Positions 1 through 8,987 are shown, counted from the stretch's first letter. The stretch is 64,000 bases of DNA from Paracoccus zeaxanthinifaciens ATCC 21588 (GCF_000420145.1 NZ_ATUJ01000015.1:1-64000), one strand, 5' to 3'. Program-made: numbers and translations. The notes: generated by a model not told the origin, from the sequence alone.

Positions 1-92
1 CCAGAAAAGATTACTCATGATGCCCCCACCTGTTTGGGAGCGTGAATCACGCCGACAGGACGGCATCAAGAAAATTAATGGGTCCTGACCCT
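1..92 (-). mobile_element. 5' end of an IS5-family insertion sequence (runs off the window)
   Basis: On the minus strand an ATG at 18 opens a reading frame whose six visible codons read MSNLFW. From memory this is the start of a common IS5-family transposase in alphaproteobacteria. The stretch between it and about position 92 is non-coding. It ends in the partly self-complementary GGGTCCTGACCC (80-91), which resembles a terminal inverted repeat of this family. The element interrupts the integrase gene that follows. Only six codons are visible, so the family call is tentative; the rest lies outside the window. Confidence 0.55.
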
Positions 93-301
93 GGGGTCTT
101 CTGCGCTATCTTCTGACTGACGATGGGGCGTCCCGCGTAAATGTCCTCCTGTATCTCTTTCTCACGTTTCTTGGCCCATGCCTCGGCAGCCCGCCGACTG
201 TCGAACGTCCTAGACTCCTTGTGTCCGTAGCGGCGTTTGATGATCTGCACCAAGTAGCTTATTGTGCCGTTCTTGCGCTTGCGTTCGGCTATTGTTGCCA
301 A
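47..301 (-). pseudogene. Truncated N-terminus of a tyrosine-type site-specific integrase
   Basis: The frame encodes 84 residues from a TTG start at 301, which has GGAG eight bases upstream; an ATG-initiated frame to 367 is longer but has no better signal. Residues 1 to about 68 look like the N-terminal arm-type DNA-binding domain of phage-like integrases: ATIAERKRKNGT, a basic strand, then RTFDSRRAAEAWAKKREKEI. The core-binding and catalytic domains with the R..H.R..Y residues are missing. The last ~16 codons are read into the insertion-sequence end, so the gene is dead. It lies beside dusA and points away from it, the usual geometry for an integrase of an element inserted in dusA. Family assignment is by pattern only. 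Confidence 0.65.
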
Positions 302-336
302 GCATATGACTCCATCGGGCGAGTATGATTTCCTTG

Positions 337-383
337 TCATACATGATGCAGTCATACGCAAAAACATGCAAGATCATACATGA
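337..383. repeat. Direct repeats TCATACATGA / TCATACGCAA / TCATACATGA
   Basis: Two perfect copies of TCATACATGA (337-346 and 374-383) flank a third copy sharing only TCATAC (from 352), all in the same orientation. They lie in the AT-rich gap between the integrase remnant and dusA. Short direct repeats there are typical of integrase arm-type or excisionase binding sites, but that role is inferred. Confidence 0.4.
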
Positions 384-409
384 AGTTGAAGCTCTATCTG
401 GCGGTCTAA

Positions 410-1405
410 ATGGTAGAAAATCAAATGAATACAGTTATTTGGGACTCTGCCAAGCTTAGCATTGCACCTATGATGGACTGGACGGACCGCGAATGCCGGT
501 TCTTCCACCGGCTGATGTCGCGCAACGCGCTGCTCTATACCGAGATGGTGACGGCACCGGCGGTGATCCATGGCGACCGTCCGCGCCTGCTGGACTTCGA
601 CGCGGCCGAGCATCCGCTGGCCCTGCAGCTTGGCGGGTCGGATCCCGACGAGCTGGCCGAGGCGACCCGCATCGCCGCCGACTGGGGCTATGACGAGATC
701 AACCTGAATGTCGGCTGCCCGAGCGACCGCGTCCAGTCGGGCTGCTTCGGTGCGGTGCTGATGAAGGATCCCGACCTCGTGGCCCGCTGCGTGCAGGCGA
801 TGCAGGCCGCAAGCCCGGTCGAGGTGACGGTGAAATGCCGCATCGGTGTGGACGACCAGGAAGCGTCCGAGGTGCTGCCCGCCTTCGTCGCGCGCATGGC
901 CGATGCGGGCGTTGCACGCATGTCCATCCATGCCCGCAAGGCCTGGCTGCAGGGCCTCTCGCCCAAGGAGAACCGAGAGGTTCCGCCCCTCGACTATCCG
1001 CTGGTCCACGCCATGAAGGCGCGCTTCCCGCAGATGCACCTGTCGATCAATGGCGGCATCGCGTCGCTGGACCAGGTGCGCACGCATCTGGACGCGATGG
1101 ACGGGGTGATGGTCGGCCGCGCGGCCTATCACGAGCCGTGGAACATCATGGGGCAGGCCGACGCGCTGTGGGGCGACACGCCGCCCTTTTCCGACCCGTC
1201 CGAGGTGGCCGTCGCGATGCGCGACCGGATCGGGGCGCATCTGTCGGCGGGCGGCAAGATGCACCAGATCACGCGCCACATGCTGGGCCTGTTCCACGGG
1301 CGCGCGGGCGCGCGCGGCTGGAAGCGCATCCTGTCCGAGGCCTCGTCGCGCGGCACGCTGGACGATTACGATGCCGCGCTGGCCGCCGTGACCGAGGCGG
1401 CCTAG
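410..1405 (+). CDS. dusA: tRNA-dihydrouridine synthase A
   Basis: This flavoprotein reduces uridine to dihydrouridine in the D-loop of tRNA (positions 20/20a for the DusA class) using NADPH. The 331-aa product has the family length. The FMN TIM-barrel motif APMMDWTDRECR is at residues 19-30, and the catalytic NVGCPS is at 100-105 (Cys103), followed by a Gly-rich loop. Late motifs include SINGGI and VGRAAY. The start at 410 follows GGCGG; an in-frame ATG at 425 is an alternative. The first ~18 codons are AT-rich and differ sharply in base use from the rest, consistent with an N-terminus supplied by an integrated element. The stop overlaps the mazG stop in a shared CTAG. Confidence 0.93.
   Translation: MVENQMNTVIWDSAKLSIAPMMDWTDRECRFFHRLMSRNALLYTEMVTAPAVIHGDRPRLLDFDAAEHPLALQLGGSDPDELAEATRIAADWGYDEINLNVGCPSDRVQSGCFGAVLMKDPDLVARCVQAMQAASPVEVTVKCRIGVDDQEASEVLPAFVARMADAGVARMSIHARKAWLQGLSPKENREVPPLDYPLVHAMKARFPQMHLSINGGIASLDQVRTHLDAMDGVMVGRAAYHEPWNIMGQADALWGDTPPFSDPSEVAVAMRDRIGAHLSAGGKMHQITRHMLGLFHGRAGARGWKRILSEASSRGTLDDYDAALAAVTEAA
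464..487 (+). other. Probable attachment-site junction inside dusA
   Basis: Codons 19-26 of dusA (Ala-Pro-Met-Met-Asp-Trp-Thr-Asp) mark the point where AT-rich sequence on the left gives way to GC-rich sequence on the right. Elements that use dusA are known to integrate near its 5' end and restore the reading frame, so this is the likely att core. No second copy of the core is visible in the window, so the exact crossover cannot be fixed. Confidence 0.45.
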
Positions 1406-2220
1406 GCCTTCTCGGCCCGCTTGGCCGCATCCCACAGCCGGTCCATCTCGGCCAGGTCGCTGTCCTCGGGGCGGCGGCCGTCGCGGGCCAGCGCCTCCTC
1501 GATGGCGGCGAAGCGGCGGGTGAACTTGGCGTTCGCACGGCGCAGGGCCTGTTCGGGATCGACCTTCAGGTGGCGCGCAAGGTTCGCCATCACGAACATC
1601 AGGTCGCCGAACTCCTCCTCGACCTGATCCTGGCCTAGGGTGTCGCGGGCCTCGACCAGTTCCGCGACCTCTTCGGTGATCTTGTCGGTGACGCCGCTGA
1701 TCTCGGGCCAGTCGAAGCCTACACGCGCAGCGCGGTTCTGCAGCTTGATCGCGCGGGTCAGCGCGGGCAGCCCGAGGGCCACCCCGTCCAGCGTGCCGCG
1801 TTCGGCCTTGCCCGCGCGTTCGACCGCCTTGATCGCCTCCCAGTCCTTGACCTGCTGTTCGGCGGACTTGTCGCGGGATTCGTCGCCGAAGACATGGGGA
1901 TGGCGGAAGACCAGCTTGTCGCTGATCGAGGCCGCGCAATCGGCAAAGTCGAACATCCCCTTCTCGGATGCCATCTGCGCGTGGAACACCACCTGCAGCA
2001 GCAGGTCGCCCAGCTCGCCCGGCAGTTCGTCCCAGGCTTCGCGCTCGATCGCGTCCTCGACCTCGTGGGCCTCCTCGATGGTATAGGGGGCGATGGTCGC
2101 GAAATCCTGTTCGATATCCCAGGGGCAGCCCGTCTGCGGATCGCGAAGGTCGGACATGATGCCGATGAGGCGGGTGATCTCGACCGCCGGATCGCGGCGT
2201 TCGGAACGGTCGTCGGGCAT
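1402..2220 (-). CDS. mazG: Nucleoside triphosphate pyrophosphohydrolase MazG
   Basis: MazG hydrolyses (d)NTPs to monophosphates and pyrophosphate in the cytoplasm, clearing damaged or excess nucleotides. The 272-aa protein carries two tandem MazG domains. The first has CPWDIEQDFATIAPYTIEE followed by EELGD-like GELGDLLLQVVFHAQ. The second has EEVAELVEA and EEFGDLMFVMANLARHL. These paired E-E...E-D clusters bind Mg2+. The start at 2220 was chosen because the homologous region begins at MPDD and the frame upstream is shadow coding. The gene is divergent from the M20 hydrolase (64-bp gap) and convergent with dusA, sharing CTAG. Confidence 0.93.
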   Translation of the reverse strand: MPDDRSERRDPAVEITRLIGIMSDLRDPQTGCPWDIEQDFATIAPYTIEEAHEVEDAIEREAWDELPGELGDLLLQVVFHAQMASEKGMFDFADCAASISDKLVFRHPHVFGDESRDKSAEQQVKDWEAIKAVERAGKAERGTLDGVALGLPALTRAIKLQNRAARVGFDWPEISGVTDKITEEVAELVEARDTLGQDQVEEEFGDLMFVMANLARHLKVDPEQALRRANAKFTRRFAAIEEALARDGRRPEDSDLAEMDRLWDAAKRAEKA

Positions 2221-2284
2221 TGCAAATCCCCTTGCGCAACAGGAAGGTGCGTTTCGACTGCCACAAGGAAGGACGCCTGTCCAC

Positions 2285-3448
2285 ATGCCCGTGATCAACC
2301 GCATCGCCGATTTCACCGACGACATGACGGCATGGCGCCGCCACCTGCACCGCAATCCCGAACTGGGCTTCGACTGCCACGGAACGGCGGCCTTCATCGC
2401 CGACCGCCTGCGCGAATTCGGCGTGGACCAGATCCACGAGGGCATCGCCCGCAGCGGCATCGTCGCCATCATCGAGGGGCGGGCCGAGGGGCCGACCATC
2501 GGCCTGCGCGCCGATATCGACGCGCTGCCCATCCACGAGGCGACGGGCGCGGAATGGGCCTCGACCGTGCCGGGGCGGATGCATGCCTGCGGGCATGACG
2601 GCCATGCGACGATGCTGCTGGGCGCCGCCCGCTATCTGGCCGAGACGCGCAACTTCGCGGGGCGCGTGGCGCTGATCTTCCAGCCCGCCGAGGAAGATGG
2701 CGGCGGGGCCGACATCATGGTGCAGGAAGGCATCATCGAACGCTTCGGCATCACGCGCGTCTTCGCCATGCACAACAATCCCGGCCAGGCGCCGGGCAGT
2801 TTCGTCACCACCCCCGGTCCGATCATGGCCGCCGTCGACACGTTCGAGATCAACGTGAAGGGGCAGGGTGGCCACGGGGCAATGCCGCATCTGACGGTCG
2901 ATCCCATCGTCGCGGCCGTGGCCATCGTCAGCGGCATCCAGACCATCTCCAGCCGCAACCATTACTCGTTGGACGATCTTGCGATCTCGGTCACGCAGAT
3001 CCATGCGGGCAGCGCCGAGAACATCGTCCCCGACAGCGCCTATATCAACGGCACTGTCCGCACCTTCGCGCCCCATGTCCGCGAGATGGTCGCCCGCCGC
3101 ATCCGCCAGATCTGCGAGGGGCAGGCCACCGCCTATGACCTCAGCGTCGATCTGGACTATGTCCAAGGATATCCGGCGACGGTGAACGACCCCGCCCAGA
3201 CCGATTTCGCCACCGCCGTCGCCCGGGAGATCGCGGGCGACGCCGCCGTCAGCGACCAGGGCGGGCGCGAGATGGGGGCCGAGGATTTCAGCTACATGCT
3301 GAACGAGCTGCCGGGCTGCTACCTGTTCATGGGGCAGGGCGACACCGCGGGCCTGCACAGCCCCGACTACGATTTCAACGACGAGGTCGCCCCCGTCGGC
3401 GCCAGCTTCTTCGCGCGGCTGGTCGAACGCGCCCAGCCCGCCGCCTGA
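2285..3448 (+). CDS. M20 family amidohydrolase (hippurate hydrolase/aminoacylase type)
   Basis: This is a metal-dependent amidase of the M20D group, which removes N-acyl groups from amino acids or related amides. At 387 aa it is the usual length. Visible motifs are GLRADIDALPI (73-83), the metal-binding ACGHDGH (101-107), the catalytic QPAEED (133-138), and MHNNPG with His163. The small lid/dimerisation domain follows at roughly 180-295. A longer frame extends upstream to 2093, but it would overlap mazG, and homology starts at MPVINRI. The substrate cannot be read from sequence. A hairpin terminator follows 23 bases after the stop. Confidence 0.88.
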   Translation: MPVINRIADFTDDMTAWRRHLHRNPELGFDCHGTAAFIADRLREFGVDQIHEGIARSGIVAIIEGRAEGPTIGLRADIDALPIHEATGAEWASTVPGRMHACGHDGHATMLLGAARYLAETRNFAGRVALIFQPAEEDGGGADIMVQEGIIERFGITRVFAMHNNPGQAPGSFVTTPGPIMAAVDTFEINVKGQGGHGAMPHLTVDPIVAAVAIVSGIQTISSRNHYSLDDLAISVTQIHAGSAENIVPDSAYINGTVRTFAPHVREMVARRIRQICEGQATAYDLSVDLDYVQGYPATVNDPAQTDFATAVAREIAGDAAVSDQGGREMGAEDFSYMLNELPGCYLFMGQGDTAGLHSPDYDFNDEVAPVGASFFARLVERAQPAA

Positions 3449-3470
3449 CGCGCCGCTCAAATTGACGTTT

Positions 3471-3500
3471 CCCCGCCCTTCGGGGGCGGGGCGCTTTCTT
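3471..3500 (+). terminator. Rho-independent terminator after the M20 gene
   Basis: CCCCGCCC (3471-3478) pairs with GGGCGGGG (3484-3491) over a five-base loop and is followed by CGCTTTCTT. It separates the M20 gene from the yajC promoter. Confidence 0.75.
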
Positions 3501-3527
3501 GCCAATGGCGGTCGGCGCGGCTAGGGT
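3499..3527 (+). promoter_or_regulatory. Candidate promoter of yajC-secDF
   Basis: TTGCCA (3499-3504) is followed by a 17-base spacer and TAGGGT (3522-3527). Transcription would begin near 3534, giving a ~55-nt leader. That leader contains the hairpin GGCCCCG (3546-3552)/CGGGGCC (3562-3568), which may be an attenuator or a simple leader structure. Confidence 0.45.
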
Positions 3528-3588
3528 CCGTGCCGACCCAGACATGGCCCCGCCTTTTCGCCGGGGCCTTCTTGCGAAAGGAATACCG

Positions 3589-3918
3589 ATGTTCGTGACC
3601 CCCGCTTACGCCCAGGCCGCAGGTGCCGGCGCAGGTAACGCGTTCGCGCAGTTCATCCCGCTGATCCTGATCTTCGCGATCATGTATTTCCTGATGATCC
3701 GCCCGCAGCAGAAGCGCGCCAAGCAGCACCGCGAGATGGTCGCGAACCTGAAGAAGGGCGATCAGGTCATCACCCAGGGCGGCGTCATCGGCAAGGTCGC
3801 GACCGTCCGCGACGACGAGGTCGAGGTCGAGATCGCGCAGGGCGTGCGCATCCGCATCGTCCGCAGCACCGTGGCGCAGGTTCTGGGCAAGACCGAACCC
3901 GTCGCCGCGAACAGCTGA
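3589..3918 (+). CDS. yajC: Preprotein translocase subunit YajC
   Basis: YajC is a small inner-membrane protein that associates with SecDF. The 109-aa product has one transmembrane segment at about residues 20-40, which ends in the family signature FLMIRPQQKR. A soluble domain follows with GDQVITQGGVIGKV and a beta-rich tail. The start at 3589 follows GAAAGGAA; the upstream in-frame codons are promoter and leader sequence. It is the first gene of a run with secD and secF. Confidence 0.93.
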   Translation: MFVTPAYAQAAGAGAGNAFAQFIPLILIFAIMYFLMIRPQQKRAKQHREMVANLKKGDQVITQGGVIGKVATVRDDEVEVEIAQGVRIRIVRSTVAQVLGKTEPVAANS

Positions 3919-3933
3919 GGGGGCGCAAGCCAG

Positions 3934-5598
3934 ATGCTTCAGATCGACCGCTGGAAGCGCATCCTGATTCTCGGGATCTGCCTTCTCGGGCTGCTCTATG
4001 CGCTGCCCAACGCCTTCTATGCCCGCGTCGAGGCGCATAACGACGCCGCTGCCCAGATCGAGGCCAGCGGCGTGGAAACGCCCGAGCTGCTGGCGGCGCG
4101 CGACGCATGGCCGTCCTGGCTGCCGGCGGGGCTGGTCAATCTGGGGCTGGACCTTCGGGGCGGCGCGCACCTGCTGGGCGAGGTCCAGGTGGACCAGGTC
4201 TACAAGTCGCGCATGGACGCACTGTGGCCCGAGCTTCGCCGCGCCCTGGCCGAGGACCGCGAGACGGTCGGCGCGATCCGCCGCGTGGATGCCCCCGAGG
4301 GCGAGCTGCGCGTCGAGATCGGCAATCCCGACCAGATCGCCCGCGCGGTCGAGATCGCGCGCGAATTTTCCGACCCGGTCACGACGCTGACCGGCGCGGG
4401 CCAGCAGACGCTGGACATCACCGGCAGCGGCGCGACCCTGTCGATCGCGCTGTCGGATGCCGAGAAGGCCGTGACCGACGACCGCACCATCCAGCAGACG
4501 CTGGAGATCGTGCGCCGCCGCGTCGACGAGGTCGGCACGCGTGAACCCACGATCATGCGCCAGGGCACCGATCGCGTGCTGATCCAGGTGCCGGGCATCG
4601 GTTCGGCCGCCGAGCTGAAGGAGCTGATCGGCACCACCGCGCAGCTGACCTTCAACCCCGTCGTGGGAACGACCGGCGATGCGGATGCCCAGGCGGGCGT
4701 CGGCCAGACCGTCGCGCCCTCGATCGACCAGGAGGGGGTGTACTACATCCTCGACAGCACGCCCGTCGTCACGGGCGAGGACCTGGTCGATGCGCTGCCC
4801 GCCACCGACCAGAACGGGCTGCCCTCGGTCAACTTCCGCTTCAACCCGACGGGCGCGCGCGCCTTCGGGTCCTATACCTCGGCCAATGTCGGCCAGCCCT
4901 TCGCCATCGTGCTGGACAACGAGGTCATCTCGGCCCCGGTCATCCGCCAGGCGATCACCACCGGTTCGGGACAGATCTCGGGCTCGATGGATTTCGACCA
5001 GGCGAACCAGCTGGCGATCCTGCTGCGCGCGGGCGCCTTGCCGGCCGAGATGACCTTCCTCGAGGAACGGACCGTCGGTCCCGAACTGGGGCAGGACAGC
5101 ATCGACGCGGGCAAGGTCGCGGCGGGCGTCGGCTTCGTGCTGGTCGTCGCGCTGATGATCGGCAGCTATGGCATGTTCGGCGTCTTCGCGACCGTCGCGC
5201 TGGCCTTCAACATGGTGCTGCTGTTCGCGATCCTGTCGGCCATCGGCGCGACGCTGACGCTGCCGGGCATCGCGGGGATCGTGCTGACCATCGGCATGGC
5301 GGTCGATGCCAACGTGCTGGTCTTCGAACGCATCCGCGAGGAACTGAAGACCGCCCGCGGCCCCGCCCGCGCCATCGAGGCGGGTTACGAGAAGGCCATG
5401 TCGGCCATCGTGGACGCCAACATCACCACGCTGATCGTCGCGGGCATCCTGTTCGTGCTGGGCTCCGGCCCGGTCAAGGGCTTTGCCGTGACGCTGACCA
5501 TCGGGATCGTCACCTCGGTCTTCACCGCGCTCTACGTGACGCGGCTGATCACCGTGATGTGGTTCGAACGCGCCCGCCCGAAGAAGATCGAGGTCTGA
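3934..5598 (+). CDS. secD: Protein translocase subunit SecD
   Basis: SecD, with SecF, uses the proton gradient to complete protein export through SecYEG. The 554-aa protein has an N-terminal membrane segment (about 9-28), a large periplasmic domain containing LGLDLRGGAHLL (about 70-81) and the P1 folds, then five membrane segments in the C-terminal third. GLPSVNFRFNPTGARAF and the GMAVDANVLVFERIREE signature (about 455-471) are diagnostic. The stop is one base before the secF ATG, so the two are translationally linked. Confidence 0.96.
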   Translation: MLQIDRWKRILILGICLLGLLYALPNAFYARVEAHNDAAAQIEASGVETPELLAARDAWPSWLPAGLVNLGLDLRGGAHLLGEVQVDQVYKSRMDALWPELRRALAEDRETVGAIRRVDAPEGELRVEIGNPDQIARAVEIAREFSDPVTTLTGAGQQTLDITGSGATLSIALSDAEKAVTDDRTIQQTLEIVRRRVDEVGTREPTIMRQGTDRVLIQVPGIGSAAELKELIGTTAQLTFNPVVGTTGDADAQAGVGQTVAPSIDQEGVYYILDSTPVVTGEDLVDALPATDQNGLPSVNFRFNPTGARAFGSYTSANVGQPFAIVLDNEVISAPVIRQAITTGSGQISGSMDFDQANQLAILLRAGALPAEMTFLEERTVGPELGQDSIDAGKVAAGVGFVLVVALMIGSYGMFGVFATVALAFNMVLLFAILSAIGATLTLPGIAGIVLTIGMAVDANVLVFERIREELKTARGPARAIEAGYEKAMSAIVDANITTLIVAGILFVLGSGPVKGFAVTLTIGIVTSVFTALYVTRLITVMWFERARPKKIEV

Positions 5599-5599
5599 C

Positions 5600-6595
5600 A
5601 TGGCATTCCGTCTGAAACTGGTCCCCGACGAGACCAAGATCGACTTTTTCCGCTGGCAGTTCGTGACCTTCGGGTTCTCGGCCATCCTGATGCTGGCATC
5701 GGTGGTGGTGCTGTTCCTGAACGGGTTGAACTTCGGCATCGACTTCCGCGGTGGCACGACCATCCGGACCGAGGCTGTCCAGCCCGTCGATGTCGGCGCC
5801 TATCGCGACGCGATCCAGCCGCTGGACCTGGGCGACGTCGCCATCACGCAGGTCTTCGACCCCAGCTTCGGTCCCGAACGCAACGTGGCGCAGGTCCGCA
5901 TCGGTGCCCAGGACGGGGCCGAGGCCGTGACCCCCGCCACCATCGAGGAGGTGCGCGGCGCCCTTCAGCAGGTCGACCCCTCGATCGAGTTCGCATCGGT
6001 GGAATCGGTTGGCCCCAAGGTGTCGGGCGAACTGATCAACACCGCGATCTATGCGGTGCTGGCGGCGCTGGTCGGCATCTCGATCTATATCTGGCTGCGC
6101 TTCGAATGGCAGTTCTCGATCGGAGCGATCATCTCGCTTCTGCATGACGTGCTGATCACCATGGGCATCTTCGCGCTGTTCCAGATCCGCTTCGACCTGA
6201 CCACCATCGCGGCGCTTCTGACCATCGTGGGCTATTCGATCAACGACACCGTCGTCGTCTTCGACCGGCTTCGCGAAAACCTGATGAAGTACAAGACCAA
6301 GCCCCTGCGCGACCTGATGAACCTGTCGGTCAACGAGACGCTGTCGCGGACGGTCATGACCTCGGGGACGACGCTTCTGGCGCTGATCGCGCTTCTGGTG
6401 CTGGGCGGCGACGTGATCCGCGGCTTCGTCTTCGCGATCACCTTCGGCATCCTGATCGGGACCTATTCCTCGATCTATGTCGCGAAGAACTTCGTGCTGT
6501 GGCTGGGCGTCAAGCGCGACTGGGACAAGTCCGATCCCAAGGACCCCAAGAAGCGCAAGAACGTCTCGCCCTTCGAGGGCGCCGAGGAGGTCTGA
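5600..6595 (+). CDS. secF: Protein translocase subunit SecF
   Basis: SecF is the partner of SecD in the proton-driven export complex of the inner membrane. The 331-aa sequence has an N-terminal membrane segment, the periplasmic signature [12 protein letters not shown] (about 46-57), and five C-terminal membrane segments. The last block contains [17 protein letters not shown] (about 212-228), the SecF counterpart of the SecD DxxVVFDR motif. A basic tail ends the protein. It is followed after three bases by the Mth938-type gene. Confidence 0.96.
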   Translation: MAFRLKLVPDETKIDFFRWQFVTFGFSAILMLASVVVLFLNGLNFGIDFRGGTTIRTEAVQPVDVGAYRDAIQPLDLGDVAITQVFDPSFGPERNVAQVRIGAQDGAEAVTPATIEEVRGALQQVDPSIEFASVESVGPKVSGELINTAIYAVLAALVGISIYIWLRFEWQFSIGAIISLLHDVLITMGIFALFQIRFDLTTIAALLTIVGYSINDTVVVFDRLRENLMKYKTKPLRDLMNLSVNETLSRTVMTSGTTLLALIALLVLGGDVIRGFVFAITFGILIGTYSSIYVAKNFVLWLGVKRDWDKSDPKDPKKRKNVSPFEGAEEV

Positions 6596-6598
6596 TCC

Positions 6599-6949
6599 AT
6601 GCTGAGCCCCACGGATTTCGACGGTCAGAACGCGGTGGACGGGTATGGGCCGGGTTTCTTCCGCGTGGCCGGGAACGTCCATCACGGGGCCATCGTGGTC
6701 GAGGGCGACCGGATAAGCGAATGGGGTGGGCTGGACGACCGGGCCACCCTTCGCGGTCTTGCGGGCCGCGTGGACGTGCTGTTCCTGGGGATGGGGGCAG
6801 AGATCGCCTATGCCCCGCGCGAGCTGGTCGAGGAACTGAAGGCGCTGGACATCCGGGTCGAGGCCATGGCCTCGGCCACGGCGGCGCGCACCTACAACGT
6901 GACCCTGTCCGAGGGCAGGCGCGTGGCCTGCGCGCTTCTGCCGCTGTGA
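6599..6949 (+). CDS. Mth938-like domain protein (DUF498/NDUFAF3-type)
   Basis: The 116-aa protein matches the Mth938-like fold family by pattern: [19 protein letters not shown] early, then [21 protein letters not shown] and [21 protein letters not shown] at the end. Mitochondrial relatives help assemble respiratory complex I; the bacterial function is not established. It sits between secF and ccmA, and its stop overlaps the ccmA GTG start by four bases, so it is co-translated with the cytochrome c maturation genes. Confidence 0.8.
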   Translation: MLSPTDFDGQNAVDGYGPGFFRVAGNVHHGAIVVEGDRISEWGGLDDRATLRGLAGRVDVLFLGMGAEIAYAPRELVEELKALDIRVEAMASATAARTYNVTLSEGRRVACALLPL

Positions 6950-7569
6950 TCCGGCTGCGCGCCCGCGATCTGGCGGTGTCCCGCGGGGGCCTGCGCGTGA
7001 TCGAGGGGGTGGACGTGGATCTGAGCGCGGGCGATGCGCTGATCCTGCAGGGGCCGAACGGCGCGGGCAAGACGACGCTTCTGCGCACCATCGCGGGGCT
7101 TCAGCCGCCCGCCGCGGGGACGATCGAGGCCCCCGAGGAGTCCATCGCCTATGCCGCCCATGCCGATGCGGTGAAACCGACCCTGACCGCGGCCGAGAAC
7201 CTTGCCTTCTGGGCGCGGGTCTTCGGTGGCAGCGACCGGGGCGTGCTGGCGCGGTTCGACCTTGCCGATCTGGCAGGGCGACCCGCCGCAAGGCTGTCGG
7301 CGGGGCAGCGGCGGCGTCTGGGCCTTGCGCGGCTGGCGGTGACGGGCCGCCCGATCTGGGCGCTGGACGAACCTACGGTCTCGCTCGATCGCGGATCGGT
7401 GGCGCGTTTCACGGATGTCCTGCGCGCGCATCTGGGGCAGGGCGGCATCGCCATCATCGCCAGTCATCTGGAACTGGACCTGCCCGCCAGGGTGCTCGAC
7501 CTGCGCGCCCATCGCGCGGCGCCGGGCAGGGTCGCGCGCCCCTCCAGCTTCAACGAGGCCTTCGGATGA
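6946..7569 (+). CDS. ccmA: Cytochrome c biogenesis ATP-binding export protein CcmA
   Basis: CcmA is the ATPase of the CcmABCD complex, which releases heme-loaded CcmE for cytochrome c assembly. The 207-aa protein starts at a GTG overlapping the previous stop (GTGA). Walker A is GPNGAGKT (36-43), the ABC signature is [15 protein letters not shown], and Walker B is PIWALDEP. The ATG of ccmB overlaps its end by four bases. ccmE, ccmF and ccmH are not in the window. Confidence 0.94.
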   Translation: MIRLRARDLAVSRGGLRVIEGVDVDLSAGDALILQGPNGAGKTTLLRTIAGLQPPAAGTIEAPEESIAYAAHADAVKPTLTAAENLAFWARVFGGSDRGVLARFDLADLAGRPAARLSAGQRRRLGLARLAVTGRPIWALDEPTVSLDRGSVARFTDVLRAHLGQGGIAIIASHLELDLPARVLDLRAHRAAPGRVARPSSFNEAFG

Positions 7570-8222
7570 GGGCGCTTCTGCTGCGCGATCTGCGCCTTGC
7601 GATCCGCGCGGGCGGGGGCTTCGGGCTGGGCTTGTGCTTCTTCCTGATCCTGACGGTGCTGGTGCCCTTCGGCATCGGGCCTGCACGCGCCGGGCTGGCG
7701 GCGGTCGCGCCGGGTATCCTGTGGGTCGGCGCGCTTCTGGCCTGCCTGCTGTCGCTGGACCGCATCTTCGCGCTGGATCACGAGGATGGCAGCCTGGACC
7801 TGCTGGCCACGTCGCCGCTGCCGCTGGAAGGGGTCGTCGCGATCAAGGCGCTGGCCCATTGGCTGACGACGGGCCTGCCGCTGGTGGTCGCGGCCCCGGT
7901 CTTCGGGCTGCTGCTGCAACTGCCCTTCGCGGCCATGCCCTGGCTGGTGCTGTCGCTGCTGCTGGGAACGCCCGCGCTGTCGGTGCTGGGGGCCTTCGGG
8001 GCGGCGCTGACCGTGGGGCTGCGGCGCGGCGGGCTGCTGATGTCGGCGCTGGTGCTGCCGCTGTACATCCCCACGCTGATCTTCGGGGCCGAGATCACGC
8101 GCCGCGGTGCCGAAGGCGCGCCGGTCGCGGCCCCCGTTGCGCTGATCGCGGGGATCACGCTGGCCAGCGCCGCGCTGATCCCCTTTGCCGCCGCTGCCGC
8201 GCTGCGCGTCAACCTGCGATGA
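7566..8222 (+). CDS. ccmB: Heme exporter protein CcmB
   Basis: CcmB is the membrane subunit paired with CcmA. The 218-aa sequence is almost entirely hydrophobic, with about six membrane segments. It carries the family pattern [19 protein letters not shown] near residues 62-80 and [12 protein letters not shown] near 155-166. Its start overlaps the ccmA stop (ATGA). Confidence 0.93.
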   Translation: MRALLLRDLRLAIRAGGGFGLGLCFFLILTVLVPFGIGPARAGLAAVAPGILWVGALLACLLSLDRIFALDHEDGSLDLLATSPLPLEGVVAIKALAHWLTTGLPLVVAAPVFGLLLQLPFAAMPWLVLSLLLGTPALSVLGAFGAALTVGLRRGGLLMSALVLPLYIPTLIFGAEITRRGAEGAPVAAPVALIAGITLASAALIPFAAAAALRVNLR

Positions 8223-8261
8223 CCGCTTGAGCCTGCGCGCGGCATCGGGATAAGGAAAGCC

Positions 8262-8987
8262 ATGTCCATCTGGGAATACGCCAACCCCGCCAAGTTCATG
8301 CGCACCACCGGCGCGATGCTGCCCTGGCTTCTGCCCGTGGCGGTCGCGGCGACCGTGGGCGGCGTGGTCTGGGGCTTCCTCACGCCCGACGATTACCGGC
8401 AGGGATCGACGGTCAAGATCATGTACATGCACGTGCCCGCCGCGATGATGGCGATCAACGTCTGGGTCATGATGCTCGTGGCCTCGGTGATCTGGATCGT
8501 GCGGCGGCACCATGTCAGCGCGCTTGCCGCCCGGGCGGCGGCACCGGTCGGCGCGGTCATGACGCTGATCGCGCTGGCCACCGGCGCGATCTGGGGACAG
8601 CCGATGTGGGGGACGTGGTGGGAATGGGATCCGCGGCTGACCTCGTTCCTGATCCTGTTCCTGTTCTACCTGGGCTATGTCGCGCTGTGGTCCGCGATCG
8701 AGGATCCCGACAGCGCCGCCGACCTGACGGGCGTCCTGTGCCTTGTCGGGTCGGTCTTCGCGCTGCTGTCGCGATATGCCGTGCTGTTCTGGAACCAGGG
8801 GCTGCACCAGGGCGCGTCGCTGTCGGTCGCCTCGGGGGAACGGATGTCGGCGGTCTATCGCTATCCTTTGTACCTGGCGATGCTGGGCTTCGCAGCGCTG
8901 TCGCTGGCGCTGATCCTGATCCGCACCCGGACCGAGATCCGCAGGCGCAGGCTGGCCGCCCTTCAGGCGAGGGAGCTTCGTTCGTGA
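8262..8987 (+). CDS. ccmC: Heme transporter CcmC
   Basis: CcmC presents heme to CcmE at the periplasmic face of the inner membrane. The 241-aa protein has six predicted membrane segments, the conserved MYMHVPAA with His57, and the tryptophan-rich heme-binding motif WGTWWEWDPRLTS (116-128). A second periplasmic His lies in LHQGASLSV. The start follows AAGGAAAG. The stop overlaps the GTG of ccmD by four bases. Confidence 0.95.
   Translation: MSIWEYANPAKFMRTTGAMLPWLLPVAVAATVGGVVWGFLTPDDYRQGSTVKIMYMHVPAAMMAINVWVMMLVASVIWIVRRHHVSALAARAAAPVGAVMTLIALATGAIWGQPMWGTWWEWDPRLTSFLILFLFYLGYVALWSAIEDPDSAADLTGVLCLVGSVFALLSRYAVLFWNQGLHQGASLSVASGERMSAVYRYPLYLAMLGFAALSLALILIRTRTEIRRRRLAALQARELRS

Noticed and set aside
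2093-2284. N-terminal extension of the M20 amidohydrolase
   Set aside because: It would overlap divergent mazG by 128 bases, and family homology begins at the ATG at 2285.
374-3505. 1043-codon open frame on the minus strand across dusA, mazG and the M20 gene
   Set aside because: It lies antisense to recognised genes, is Arg/Asp/Gly/His-rich as expected of GC-rich shadow frames, and has no domain resemblance.
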